A stretch of 64,000 nt of DNA, taken from positions 1 to 64,000 of the forward strand of contig NZ_JACHJG010000009.1 in the NCBI RefSeq assembly GCF_014203545.1, in the 5' to 3' direction. The DNA comes from Streptomyces netropsis. GTDB taxonomy: Bacteria; Actinomycetota; Actinomycetes; Streptomycetales; Streptomycetaceae. This document shows, piece by piece, positions 44,397 to 52,861 of this stretch. The notes beneath the pieces were generated by a model. The model was not told where the DNA came from and did not search any database. It saw only the letters and a program-made list of their open reading frames with translations. Numbering within the stretch: the stretch's first letter is position 1; each line of letters opens with the position of its first letter. The translations under genes and the position numbers were made by a program.

Positions 44397-45008
44397 CGCG
44401 GGACCGGCCTTCGGCAGGAGGGGAACGGGCGAGCGATCCGGACACGGTAGATCCGCTTCCGCGCCCGCGGCCGAATCTGGCCCAGCGCCCGGTGGGTGTC
44501 AAGACCGCGGTGGCGCTGCGCGCGGCCGGGCCGGAAGCCGTGCCGCCTGACGGCGGGTCGTCACGATGCACCTCGGCGAGGCCGCTGCCCGGATCCCGTC
44601 CGCGCGTCGGCCGCCCGCGCCGCTCCGCTCACCCTCGGACCGGCCGGACTCGGCCGCCCGCGTCAGCCCTGCGCCCACCCGCAGGCGAAGCCCTGTGCCG
44701 AGCACCGAGGACACCGCGCCCGGCAGACCGCCCGCACCGCTCCCCCTGGGACCGACCGAACTCACCACCCGCGTCAGCCCTGCGCCGAGCACCGAAGACG
44801 CCGCACCCGGCAGACCACCCGCCCCCGGGGACCGGGCGCCAACCTCCGGGCGCCGGGCGCCCGACCCCGTCGCCTCCGCCGGCGCCGGCGCACCGGTACG
44901 CGTCGGCGGCCGTCACCCCGGGGCCGTGGCCCGGATCCGTTCCACCGGCCGGGGAGTTCGGCCACTCCCCCGGGACCGGCCCGACTCCGCCACCCGCGGT
45001 TCGCGGGG
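44397..45008. repeat. Non-coding gap with dispersed direct repeats
   Basis: There is no supported gene in these 612 bases. Blocks repeat imperfectly: CCCGCGTCAGCCCTGCGCC occurs at about 44658 and 44768. A 43-bp block around GAGCACCGAGGACACCGCGC is at 44693-44735 and again at 44780-44822. A GGACCGGCCGGACTCGGCC-like block is found three times, at about 44637, 44750 and 44972. It must also hold the promoter of the DapA-like gene and the 3' end region of the endonuclease V gene. Confidence 0.7.
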
Positions 45009-45731
45009 CTACGCCCCCGCCGCCGCGTTCGACAGCGCCCGGCGGCAGAGGGAATCCGCCGCGCGGGTGGTTTCGGGGAGGCGGAAGTCGCGGGCCAGGC
45101 GCAGGGCGTGGGCGCAGGCGTGGTCGAGGCTCACGCGGTGGCCGACGGAGACGAAGACGGGCTTGACGCCGTCCTGGGTGCGCAGGGCGCGGCCCACCTC
45201 CTCGTCGCCGTCCAGGAGCGGGGAGGTGTCGCCGCGCCGCGGCCCGGGTGGGGCGTAGGTGAAGGTGAAGGGGTTCTTGGCGACGCCGATCGTGGGCAGG
45301 CCGGTGAGGACGCCGAGGTGGGCCGCGAGGCCGAAGCGGCGGGGGTGGGCGAGTCCGTAGCCGTCGCAGACGATCAGGCCGGGGGTGACGGTGAGAGCGC
45401 CGAGGGCAGCGAGCACGGTGGGGATCTCGCGGAAGGCCAGCAGGCCCGGGACGTAGGGGAAGGCCACGCGGCCGACCGCCGTGGCCTCCTCGACGACGTC
45501 GAACGTCTGCGCGTCGAGCGCGACGGCCGCCGCCGCGACGACGTCCCGCTCGTCGTCGTAGGCCACGTCCACACCGACGACCACGAGCGGCTCGCCGGGC
45601 GGCGGCCCCGCCTCGTCCGTCACGACCCGCCCGCGCAACTCGTCCTGGACGGCGATCGCTTCCGCCTCCGTCGTCGGCCAGTCGCCCGGCAGGTTCTCGC
45701 GGCCGCCGTGGTCAAGGTGCGCAGTGGTCAT
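45009..45731 (-). CDS. nfi: Endonuclease V (deoxyinosine 3'-endonuclease)
   Basis: This DNA-repair nuclease nicks one base 3' of deoxyinosine. The 240-residue product has the catalytic Asp in VVGVDVAYDDERDVVAAAAV near residue 45. It also has YVPGLLAFREIPTVLAAL and the second acidic site in GLIVCDGYGLAHPRRFGLAAHLGVL, with PTIGVAKN and VSVGHRVSLDHA completing the active site. ATG at 45731; no operon partners. Divergent from the YciI-like gene. Confidence 0.94.
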   Translation of the reverse strand: MTTAHLDHGGRENLPGDWPTTEAEAIAVQDELRGRVVTDEAGPPPGEPLVVVGVDVAYDDERDVVAAAAVALDAQTFDVVEEATAVGRVAFPYVPGLLAFREIPTVLAALGALTVTPGLIVCDGYGLAHPRRFGLAAHLGVLTGLPTIGVAKNPFTFTYAPPGPRRGDTSPLLDGDEEVGRALRTQDGVKPVFVSVGHRVSLDHACAHALRLARDFRLPETTRAADSLCRRALSNAAAGA

Positions 45732-45815
45732 AGTGCGGCTCACGTTAATCGAGGGGCGGGCGCGCCGGACTCCCGGGGCGGGCCCCGGCCGCCCCGGGCG
45801 CGTAGCCTGTTGATC

Positions 45816-46115
45816 ATGTTTGTACTGGAGCTGACCTACATCGCCCCCGTCGAGCGCGTCGAGGCCGCCCTCGCCGAGCACATCGCCTGGCTGGACGCGC
45901 ACTACGCGTCCGGTGTCTTCATCGCCTCCGGCCGCAAGGTGCCGCGCGACGGCGGGATCATCATCGCCATCGGCGACGACCGGTCGAAGATCGAGGAGAT
46001 CGTGGAGAGCGACCCGTTCAGCGTGGCGGGGGTGTGCGAGTACTCGGTCACGGAGTTCGTCGCGACGAAGACGTCCCCGCCGCTGGAGCACTACCGGCAG
46101 GAACTGCCTTCCTGA
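45816..46115 (+). CDS. YciI-like protein
   Basis: This is a small dimeric alpha/beta protein (99 residues) of the YciI family. It has MFVLELTYIAPVERVEAALAEHIAWLDAHYASG with the conserved His near residue 24 and SGRKVPRDGG with the Arg/Asp motif. Members are often linked to oxygenase or hydrolase chemistry, but no function is certain. The ATG at 45816 lies 84 nt from the endonuclease V start. Ends 16 nt before the convergent Asp-box gene. Confidence 0.9.
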   Translation: MFVLELTYIAPVERVEAALAEHIAWLDAHYASGVFIASGRKVPRDGGIIIAIGDDRSKIEEIVESDPFSVAGVCEYSVTEFVATKTSPPLEHYRQELPS

Positions 46116-46131
46116 GCCCCGCCGGTCCCGG

Positions 46132-47244
46132 TCACCGGCCCGGCCGGGCGAGGCGGGCGATCCGTCCCTTCTCCCCGGCCGCCCAGCAGCCGCGGTCGGG
46201 TGCGCAGTCGACCGTGTCGTACGAGCCGGCGTCGAAGGCGCGCCAGGTGCGGCCCGCGTCCGCGCTGAACTCGCTGCCGGTCGGTCCGACGGCGAGGGCG
46301 GCGGACCGGCTGTGCGGCAGCCAGGCCACGCCGGAGCGGTAGGCGGCCGGTGGCCGGCCCGAGGGTGCCCAGGTGGTGCCGCCGTCGCCGCTGACGGCCG
46401 CGGCGCGTGCCGACGGCTGCCCGGCGCGGTAGTCGCCGCCGACGGCCAGCCCGTGCGCGCGGTCGCGGAAGGCGAGCCCGAAGACGCCGCGGGCCGGGTC
46501 GCCGGCCGGTACGGGCGCCTCGGTGACCGTCCAGGTGCGGCCGCGGTCGGCCGAGTGGAAGACGCGGGACGTCGCGCCTCCGCCGGTGGCGAACCACGCG
46601 TGGGATCCGGCGCGCGCGTCCGCGCCGACCACGCACTGGCCGCTCGCGGCGAACGCCGCCTCGCCGGGGAGCGCCGCGGGCATGCCGGCCGTGGGCAGCA
46701 CCCGCCAGCTGCGCCCGCCGTCGCCGGTCGCGAGGATCCGGAACTTCCCGTCCACGGGGTCCCCGAGGGCGATGCCGTGGCGGGTGTCGAAGAACGTGAG
46801 GCAGTCGTAGAAGGCCTTCGGGTCGGTGTTGCGGAAGCTCTCCGTCCAGGTGGTTCCGCCGTCGTCCGTGCGGAAGACCCGCGAAGCCTCGCCCTCGCCG
46901 ATCACCAGGACGACCGCGCGGCGCGCGTCGAAGGCCTCCACGTCCCGGAACTCCAGCCCGCCCGCGCCGGGCGGCGACACGTCGCGCCAGCGGCGTCCCC
47001 CGTCACGGGTGAGCAGCACGGTCCCCTTGGTGCCCGCCACCCACGCGGTGCTCCGGCTCACGGCCGCGAGCCCGCGGAACCGCGCGTCGGAACCGCTGGT
47101 CTTCGTCTCCCAGGCCGGCTGCCGTGGTCCGTCGCCGTGCGGGGCGGGTGCGGCGCCCCGGGCGGGCGCGGTGCCCACGACGGCGAGCGCCACCCCACAG
47201 ATCCCGGCGAGTAATCCTCGTAACGACTTCCCCATCCGCCTCAT
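46132..47244 (-). CDS. Secreted YCF48/sialidase-like beta-propeller protein with six Asp-box repeats
   Basis: This exported beta-propeller has 370 residues. It has an N-terminal signal peptide (SLRGLLAGICGVALAVVGTAPARG) and six BNR/Asp-box motifs of the S/T-x-D-x-G-x-T-W type: RDGGRRW, DDGGTTW, GDGGRSW, ADRGRTW, GDGGTTW and ADAGRTW. Asp boxes are structural and do not indicate catalysis. No catalytic residues of a sialidase are recognisable, so it is likely a binding or assembly protein. ATG at 47244 is chosen over 47235; the upstream frame to 47421 is not supported by a signal-peptide-like start. Divergent from a histidine kinase gene. Confidence 0.85.
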   Translation of the reverse strand: MRRMGKSLRGLLAGICGVALAVVGTAPARGAAPAPHGDGPRQPAWETKTSGSDARFRGLAAVSRSTAWVAGTKGTVLLTRDGGRRWRDVSPPGAGGLEFRDVEAFDARRAVVLVIGEGEASRVFRTDDGGTTWTESFRNTDPKAFYDCLTFFDTRHGIALGDPVDGKFRILATGDGGRSWRVLPTAGMPAALPGEAAFAASGQCVVGADARAGSHAWFATGGGATSRVFHSADRGRTWTVTEAPVPAGDPARGVFGLAFRDRAHGLAVGGDYRAGQPSARAAAVSGDGGTTWAPSGRPPAAYRSGVAWLPHSRSAALAVGPTGSEFSADAGRTWRAFDAGSYDTVDCAPDRGCWAAGEKGRIARLARPGR

Positions 47245-47386
47245 AGGGCGGGAAGCTAGCCGACCGGGGGCGGCCCGTCCATGGTGCCGTCGGCGAAGAA
47301 ACAGTCCAAGTTTCATCCTTTTGACCGATCGGATGTGGCTGTACGGGTGATCCGAGGGCCCGGCGGGCGCACCTAGCGTGAAACGC

Positions 47387-48565
47387 ATGACCCCCATCCC
47401 CTTGCCGTCCTCCTTCGGCACTCCCTCCGGGCCCCCGCGTCGACGGCTGCGGTGGCCGGCGGCGGCCCTGTGCGGCCTGTGGCTGATCGAGGGGCGACTG
47501 CTGAGCCGGGAGGCCGCGGACTGTCCGGGCGTGCACCACGCGCACCTGGTGGTGTGGGCCGCGGGGCTGCTGGTCGCCTTGTGCGTGCTGCCGTGGGCGG
47601 AGCTCCCCGTACGGGCCCTGGCGGCCGCCGGGGTGTCGTGGTCGGCGACCGGCTATCTGCTGGCCGTCGGGGTGCACGTGCCGGTCTGGGGGTTCACCGA
47701 GAGCGCGGCGCTGCTGACGCTGCTGGCACTCGTCGCCTGGCGCGCTCCGGTACGAGCCGCCGTGCCGCTGGGCGTCGCGCTGGCCGCCGGGGTGCTCGCC
47801 GCGCCCGTGCGGGACTCGGACGTGCTCAGCACCACCGTCGTCGCCTACGCCCTCGTCGTGGCCGGGGTCACCGCGCTGGGCCTGTGTCTGCGCTACCGGG
47901 ACGCCGAGCGTGCCAAGGCGGTGGCCGCCGCGCGCGACGCCGAACGACTGGAGCTGGCCGGCGAGTTGCACGACTTCGTCTCCCATCACGTCGCCGCGAT
48001 GACCCTGCTGGCGCGCGCCACCGGCTCGCTGGCGAAGGACGAGCGCGTCGCCGCGTCCCTGCGTGACATCGAGGAGGCCGGCGACGAGGCGATGACATCG
48101 GCCAGGCGGCTGCTGCGCGTCCTGCACCAGGACCAGCCCCACCGCGAGCCGCTGCCGGGAGTGGGCGGACTCACGGAGCTGGTCGACGGCTTCCACCGGA
48201 CGAACCCGGGCGCCCCGCGGGTCACCCTGCACGTCGACCCCTGCTTCGACGCGGGCCTCGCCCCCGAACTGGCGGCGTCCGTGCACCGCATCGTCGGCGA
48301 GGCCCTGGCGAACGTGGCCAAGCACAGCCCCGACGCCTCGGCCGTCCGCGTCACGCTCCGCCGGGCCGGCCACCGCCTCTTCGTGTCCGTGCACGACGAC
48401 GGCGCCGCCCCGCGGCAGCAGCCGCACCGCACGCCCGAGGACAGCGGCGGCCTCGGCCTCGTCGGCCTCACCGAGCGGGCCGACGCGATCGGCGGCACGT
48501 TGACGGCGGGGCCGGTTCCGGGCGGTGGCTGGGAGGTCCTGGCCGCGCTGCCCGTACGCCCGTAG
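47387..48565 (+). CDS. Orphan sensor histidine kinase (HisKA_3 type)
   Basis: This membrane sensor kinase has 392 residues. It has about five hydrophobic N-terminal segments without a large extracellular loop. The dimerisation/phosphoacceptor helix ELAGELHDFVSHHVAAM has the phospho-His near residue 190. The ATPase domain includes HRIVGEALANVAKHSP (N box) and GGLGLVGLTERADAIGG (G box). No response regulator is adjacent, so it is an orphan. ATG at 47387 is chosen; GTG at 47378 is possible. No clear ribosome binding site is seen; the transcript may be nearly leaderless. Repeat copy D follows. Confidence 0.93.
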   Translation: MTPIPLPSSFGTPSGPPRRRLRWPAAALCGLWLIEGRLLSREAADCPGVHHAHLVVWAAGLLVALCVLPWAELPVRALAAAGVSWSATGYLLAVGVHVPVWGFTESAALLTLLALVAWRAPVRAAVPLGVALAAGVLAAPVRDSDVLSTTVVAYALVVAGVTALGLCLRYRDAERAKAVAAARDAERLELAGELHDFVSHHVAAMTLLARATGSLAKDERVAASLRDIEEAGDEAMTSARRLLRVLHQDQPHREPLPGVGGLTELVDGFHRTNPGAPRVTLHVDPCFDAGLAPELAASVHRIVGEALANVAKHSPDASAVRVTLRRAGHRLFVSVHDDGAAPRQQPHRTPEDSGGLGLVGLTERADAIGGTLTAGPVPGGGWEVLAALPVRP

Positions 48566-48598
48566 GGCGGTGTGTCCTGCCGACCGCGGGGCCGTCTT

Positions 48599-48691
48599 GC
48601 CGCCTGCGGCGGCGAGCGCCCTGCGGGCGCGTCCTCAAACGCCGGACGGGCTCGGGTGGCGATCGAGGACACCGCCGCGCAGCGGAGGTGC
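48599..48691. repeat. Composite multi-hairpin intergenic element, copy D (short)
   Basis: This lies between the convergent histidine kinase and sigma-factor genes. It has GCCGCCTGCGGCGGC (48599-48613), the GCGCCC-GGGCGC hairpin, the arm CCTCAAACGCCGGACGGGCT, a degenerate right arm (GATCGAGGAC) and the CCGC...GCGG hairpin. The kinase stop codon is a TAGGGC, the same opening as the terminal repeats at the 21-kb and 36-kb loci. Confidence 0.7.
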
Positions 48692-48716
48692 ACCCGGCAC
48701 GGCCCGCACGAGCGGC

Positions 48717-50159
48717 TCAGCCGTACCAGCAGATCGTCCAGTGCCCGGCGCCCCACTCCAGGCAGTGGCGGGTGGGCGTCGCCGACGGGGTGGGCACCCG
48801 GGTGGGGCTCGGGATCGGCGGCGGGGTGGTCGACGGGACGGACGTCGGGGCCGGGGGCCGGGTGGGCGCCGGGGCCGAGGTCGTGGGCGCGGACGTGGCC
48901 GTGGGGGACGGGGCGGGCGGCCGGACGGGCGAGGGCGCCGTCGTGGCGGTGGGCGGGGTCGCCACCGCACCCGGACGCGGCCCGGCCGTCGGCGAGCCGT
49001 CGGCCTTGTCCGTGGCGGAGGGCGCGGGAACACCCCGCGTCTGTCGGCCCGTCGCCCCGGGAGCCGGTGCACCCGGCCCCGTCGGCGCTGCCGACCCCTC
49101 CGAACCCGCCGGCCCCGTCGCCTCCGCGGAATCCTTCGGCGCCGGCGAACCGGTACGGGCCGGCGCCGTCACCCCCGGGGCCGCGGCCTCCTGCCGCGGC
49201 CCGGATCCGTTCCCTGCGGCCAGCGCGAAACCCGCGGCGACCGCGCCCGCCACCGCCAGCACGCCCACACCGGCCGCGCCCGCCGCGACCGGGCCGGCCT
49301 GCCCGCTTCCGCCGCGCAGCAGCCGCCCCACGGACGTGAGCGCGCCCGATCCCGCGCCGCCCGAACCGCCGTGTGCGGCACCGGTCGCACCCGCCGCGCC
49401 CAGCACCGGGATCAGGAACTTCCCCGCGCCCCCGGCGAACAGCACCAGCAGCGCCGGGCCGACGAGGGCGGGCAGGCGGTGGTTGGCCTGGGTGAGCAGG
49501 GCCATCCGGGCCCGGCAGTCGGGGCAGTCGGCGACGTGCGCGTCGAGCCCGTCGGACTGCCGGGCCGAGGCCACGCCCCGCACGCGCGCCGGCATGCGCT
49601 CCCAGTGCCTCCCGCACGCCGCCCGTGCCGGGGCGCCCGGCAGGGCGCGCAGGAACGCCTGGCGCATGCCCTCGCGGGCCCGGTGCAGCAGGACGGCCGT
49701 GGCGCCGCGCCCGGTGCCGATGCGCCGGCCGACCGCCTCGAGCGGCTGCCCCTCGGCCTCCGCCAGCCAGAGCGCGGTGACCCAGCGGCGGGGCAGCTGC
49801 CCGAGGACATTCGCGAGCAGTTCGACGTAGGCGACGCGCTGGAAGGGGTCGGAGCCGGTCGTGGCCGGGACGTCCGGCCAGGCGGGCCCGTCCACCGGGT
49901 CCTGCGGGATCTCCCGCGTCGCCCGCCCCACGGTGGTGGCGAGGTTCCGCACGGTGGTGGTGAGGTAGGCGGACACGTTGTCGATGTCGTGCCCGTCCCG
50001 CAGTCGGCGCCAGACCCGGAAGTGGGCCTCGGCCACGAGGTCCTCGGCGGCCCAGGAGTCCGCGGTGAGGGTGCGCGCGTACGCCACGAGCCGCGGGTGT
50101 TCGCGCTCGTAGAGCCGCGTGTAGTCGGCCGCTCCCGGCGCTGTCGAACGGTCGGTCAT
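48717..50159 (-). CDS. ECF sigma factor fused to a zinc-finger anti-sigma-like module, membrane segments and a Pro/Thr-rich tail
   Basis: This membrane-tethered RNA polymerase sigma factor has 480 residues. Residues 10-80 form region 2 (LVAEAHFRVW) and about 110-170 region 4 (PRRWVTALWLAEAEGQPLEAVGRRIGTGRG). A ZAS-type zinc motif fits exactly: Cys182, 25 residues, His208, three residues, Cys212, two residues, Cys215. Two hydrophobic stretches follow (about 230-262 and 290-317), then a long Pro/Thr/Ala-rich tail ending in CLEWGAGHWTICWYG with two cysteines. It therefore carries its own anti-sigma-like regulator. ATG at 50159. Convergent with the orphan kinase gene. Confidence 0.92.
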   Translation of the reverse strand: MTDRSTAPGAADYTRLYEREHPRLVAYARTLTADSWAAEDLVAEAHFRVWRRLRDGHDIDNVSAYLTTTVRNLATTVGRATREIPQDPVDGPAWPDVPATTGSDPFQRVAYVELLANVLGQLPRRWVTALWLAEAEGQPLEAVGRRIGTGRGATAVLLHRAREGMRQAFLRALPGAPARAACGRHWERMPARVRGVASARQSDGLDAHVADCPDCRARMALLTQANHRLPALVGPALLVLFAGGAGKFLIPVLGAAGATGAAHGGSGGAGSGALTSVGRLLRGGSGQAGPVAAGAAGVGVLAVAGAVAAGFALAAGNGSGPRQEAAAPGVTAPARTGSPAPKDSAEATGPAGSEGSAAPTGPGAPAPGATGRQTRGVPAPSATDKADGSPTAGPRPGAVATPPTATTAPSPVRPPAPSPTATSAPTTSAPAPTRPPAPTSVPSTTPPPIPSPTRVPTPSATPTRHCLEWGAGHWTICWYG

Positions 50160-50396
50160 CGTGGTGCGCACTCCTGTCGGTGCCTCGCCGCGGGCGGCGG
50201 GCTTCTCGGCAGGTCCGCCCGCCCTTGGAGGCATTACTTAGAGTTCGCAAGCGTAGATGGCAAATGTCTCCCCCATCCAAGGGCAGTGACGCAGCTCACG
50301 CTCGATTCATGTGCACGAGGGCGATCGATAACCCGTCTCTCCAGCCGAAGAGGCAAGGACCCGCACCACCCGGAATCAAGCGCAAGGGAGCAGGCG

Positions 50397-50810
50397 TTGT
50401 CCACTCTCATCGACCAGGCCGTCCAGGCCCGGCTCATCGTCTCGGCCCCGCCGGCCCGCGCCGTTCCCGCGCGGCTGCGTTACGAGCGCTCCGATCCCTT
50501 CGCCGTGCACATCGCGTTCCCGCCCGCCGCCTCCCTCGACGGCGCGGAGGTCGAGTGGACCTTCGCCCGCGAGCTGCTGGCGACCGGCCTCAACACGTCG
50601 ACGGGCTGCGGGGACGTACAGGTGTGGCCGTGCGGGGCGGACCGCACGGTGCTGGAGTTCCACGCGCGGGAGGGGGTGGCCATGGTCCAGCTCGACACCG
50701 CCGAACTCCGCCGGTTCCTGGGGCGCTCGTACGAACTGGTGCCCGCGGGCACCGAGGCGGGTCATCTCGACGTGGACAGCGACCTCGCCGCGCTGCTGCG
50801 GGAGGCCTGA
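50397..50810 (+). CDS. SsgA-like sporulation/cell-division protein (SALP)
   Basis: The 137-residue product belongs to the SsgA-like family found only in sporulating actinomycetes, whose members control septum localisation and peptidoglycan maturation. It has RLRYERSDPFAVHIAFPPAASLDGAEVEWTFARELLATGLN and GDVQVWPCG, the standard SALP sequence pattern. TTG at 50397 is the start, with AAGGGAG 6 nt upstream. The last 49 nt overlap the convergent membrane glycosyltransferase gene. Which SALP paralogue it is cannot be said by eye. Confidence 0.92.
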   Translation: MSTLIDQAVQARLIVSAPPARAVPARLRYERSDPFAVHIAFPPAASLDGAEVEWTFARELLATGLNTSTGCGDVQVWPCGADRTVLEFHAREGVAMVQLDTAELRRFLGRSYELVPAGTEAGHLDVDSDLAALLREA

Positions 50811-52321
50811 CCGGGCGGTCCCGGCGGCGCCCACGGGACGTACGCGACCCAGTCGGTGCCCGGCAGCGGCCGCGGCAGCCAGTCGCGGGCGTAGGACGGC
50901 AGGTAACCGTCGCGGGGATCGAAGAGGACGGCCGTCGGCTCGTACCCCGAGGTGCGCACGATGTCGGCGGTGGTGGCCGAGCGGTTGTTGCCCGCGGTCT
51001 GGGCGGAGGCGCACCCCGCCGCGTAGGCGATGGGCTGCGCGCGCGGGCCGGTCACGAGGCAGGGCGGTTCGATGCCGAGGCGGCGCAGCGCCTCGGCCGC
51101 GCGACGGTAACGGACGGCGGTGTCGCGGGCGTCGGCCGTGTTCACCCGCAACTCCTCCAGTTGCACGGAGAGATGGGCGACGAGCACCGCGCACAGCAAG
51201 GCGGTCACGGCGTGCCGCCGCCCCGCGGTGCGGACGGATCGCACGGCCCGGGCCGCGAGACCGGCCACGGGCAGGGCGAGCAGGGCGTAGGCGGGGAGCA
51301 GGAAGCGGGGGGCGGAGTAGTCGAGGAGCAGCAGATAGGGCGCGGCGAGGCCGAGCGCGCAGGCGACGGGCAACAGGGTGACGGCCGCCCCCTCCCCTGA
51401 GCGGCGGCGGGCCCGCAGAGCGAGCGCGCAGGCGGTGGCGGTGACGGCGGGGAGCAGCAGCCACCACAGCGAGTGGGTGAGCGGCGGTCCCGCGATCCGG
51501 CAGGGCCGGCACAGCTGGGGGCCGTTGAGAGCGCGGTGGGCGGCCCGGAATCCGGCGCCGAGGTGCGCGCCCATGCCCCCTTCGGTGTCGCTGGACAGGG
51601 CCAGCCGGTGCGCGATGCCGCCGAAGCGTACGTACGCCTCGACGGCCCACTGCGCACCGCCGAGCGCGAGCCCGCCGAGGACGGCGGCCACGGTGCCCGG
51701 CCGGCGCCAGGCCCGTACGGCCGCGCAGCCGGCCAGCAGGGGCAGGGCCAGCCAGACCCCGTCGTGGGCGCGGAAGAGGGTGGCAGCGGCGAGGGTGACG
51801 ACGACGCCGGCCAGGGCGGTGCCCCGGTCGGTGACGCCGTGGTGGGCGCGCAGGAACCAGCCCACGGCGGCGACGGCCGCGAGCGCGACCCAGAGGTTCG
51901 GCATGACCTCCGGGCCGCTGAGCACGGTGATCCACAACCCGGCGAAGAGCAGCGCCGCGAGCGCCGGCCGTCCCCGCCCGAGCAGCGGCTCCCACAGCTT
52001 GAACGCCGCGTACAGCGTGGCCGAGGAGAGCAGCACCAGCACCAGGCGCAGGGCGAGGGTGGAGGAGGTGACGACGAGGACGGGCGCGACGAGGAAGCTG
52101 ACGCCGCGTGAGCGTGGGGCGCTGAAGTAGGCGGCCGGGTTGTGGGGGTCGACCTGCGAGAGGTAGACGCTCTCGTCCCAGCCGAGCTCCATGTGCGCCA
52201 CGGCGTAGCACAGTTGCAGCACCGCGTAGCCGAGCGCGACGGCCGCCAGGCGCGGATCGCGGCGGACCGGGCGGACCGGCCGGATGGGGACGGGCTCGGT
52301 GACCCGCTCGGTGGTGGCCAT
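50762..52321 (-). CDS. Membrane glycosyltransferase (ArnT/PMT-like GT-C type)
   Basis: This is a polytopic membrane glycosyltransferase that uses a lipid-linked sugar donor. The 519-residue product has an acidic first loop motif MELGWDESVYLSQV after the first membrane segment, then about ten more membrane segments. A PDH-like loop (RFGGIAHRLALSSDTEGG) and a C-terminal periplasmic part are also present. It may act in protein or cell-wall glycosylation. ATG at 52321. Overlaps the convergent SsgA-like gene by 49 nt. Confidence 0.85.
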   Translation of the reverse strand: MATTERVTEPVPIRPVRPVRRDPRLAAVALGYAVLQLCYAVAHMELGWDESVYLSQVDPHNPAAYFSAPRSRGVSFLVAPVLVVTSSTLALRLVLVLLSSATLYAAFKLWEPLLGRGRPALAALLFAGLWITVLSGPEVMPNLWVALAAVAAVGWFLRAHHGVTDRGTALAGVVVTLAAATLFRAHDGVWLALPLLAGCAAVRAWRRPGTVAAVLGGLALGGAQWAVEAYVRFGGIAHRLALSSDTEGGMGAHLGAGFRAAHRALNGPQLCRPCRIAGPPLTHSLWWLLLPAVTATACALALRARRRSGEGAAVTLLPVACALGLAAPYLLLLDYSAPRFLLPAYALLALPVAGLAARAVRSVRTAGRRHAVTALLCAVLVAHLSVQLEELRVNTADARDTAVRYRRAAEALRRLGIEPPCLVTGPRAQPIAYAAGCASAQTAGNNRSATTADIVRTSGYEPTAVLFDPRDGYLPSYARDWLPRPLPGTDWVAYVPWAPPGPPGQASRSSAARSLSTSR

Positions 52322-52378
52322 GGTCCTCTTCTACCCCATCCACGCCCGGTGGCGGCCCGTTCGTACGGCGGGGCGGTG

Positions 52379-52861
52379 TCAGGACCGTTCGGCTCTGAGC
52401 CGGGAGGCGGCGATCTCGGCCTCGGCGGCGGTGCGGTCGGCCCAGCAGGCGCCGTCGACGGACTTGCCGGGTTCGAGCTCCTTGTAGACCTCGAAGAAGT
52501 GCTGGATCTCCAGCCGGTCGAACTCCGACAGGTGCCGCAGGTCCCGCAGGTGCTCGTGCCGGGGGTCCCGGGCGGGCACGCACAGGACCTTGTCGTCCTC
52601 GCCCTGTTCGTCGCGCATCCGGAACATCCCGATCGCGCGACAGCGGATGACGACACCGGGGAAGGTGGGCTCGCCCGCGAGGACCAGCGCGTCCAGCGGG
52701 TCCCCGTCGGCGCCCAGGGTCCCTTCGATGTATCCGTAGTCCGCGGGATAGCGCGTCGAGGTGAACAGCAGCCGGTCCAGCCGGATACGCCCCCACTCGT
52801 GGTCCATCTCGTACTTGTTCCGGCTGCCTTGCGGGATCTCCACGATGACGTCGAAGTCCAC
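52379..52861 (-). CDS. ppa: Inorganic pyrophosphatase, family I
   Basis: This is a Mg-dependent cytosolic enzyme that hydrolyses PPi and drives biosynthesis. The 160-residue product has KYEMDHEWGRIRLDR near residue 16 and the signature DGDPLDALVL near residue 52. The Asp in the DDKVLCVPARDPR segment follows. GTG at 52861 is the start, with GAGGAG 5 nt upstream, giving VDFDVIVEIPQGSRNKYEMD. The gene stands alone. Its upstream region runs into a tandem repeat array. Confidence 0.96.
   Translation of the reverse strand: MDFDVIVEIPQGSRNKYEMDHEWGRIRLDRLLFTSTRYPADYGYIEGTLGADGDPLDALVLAGEPTFPGVVIRCRAIGMFRMRDEQGEDDKVLCVPARDPRHEHLRDLRHLSEFDRLEIQHFFEVYKELEPGKSVDGACWADRTAAEAEIAASRLRAERS

Noticed and set aside
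50222..50283. CCCTTGGA / TCCAAGGG inverted repeat between the sigma-factor and SsgA-like genes
   Set aside because: Arms are only 8 bp and 46 nt apart; could be chance and does not support a specific function.
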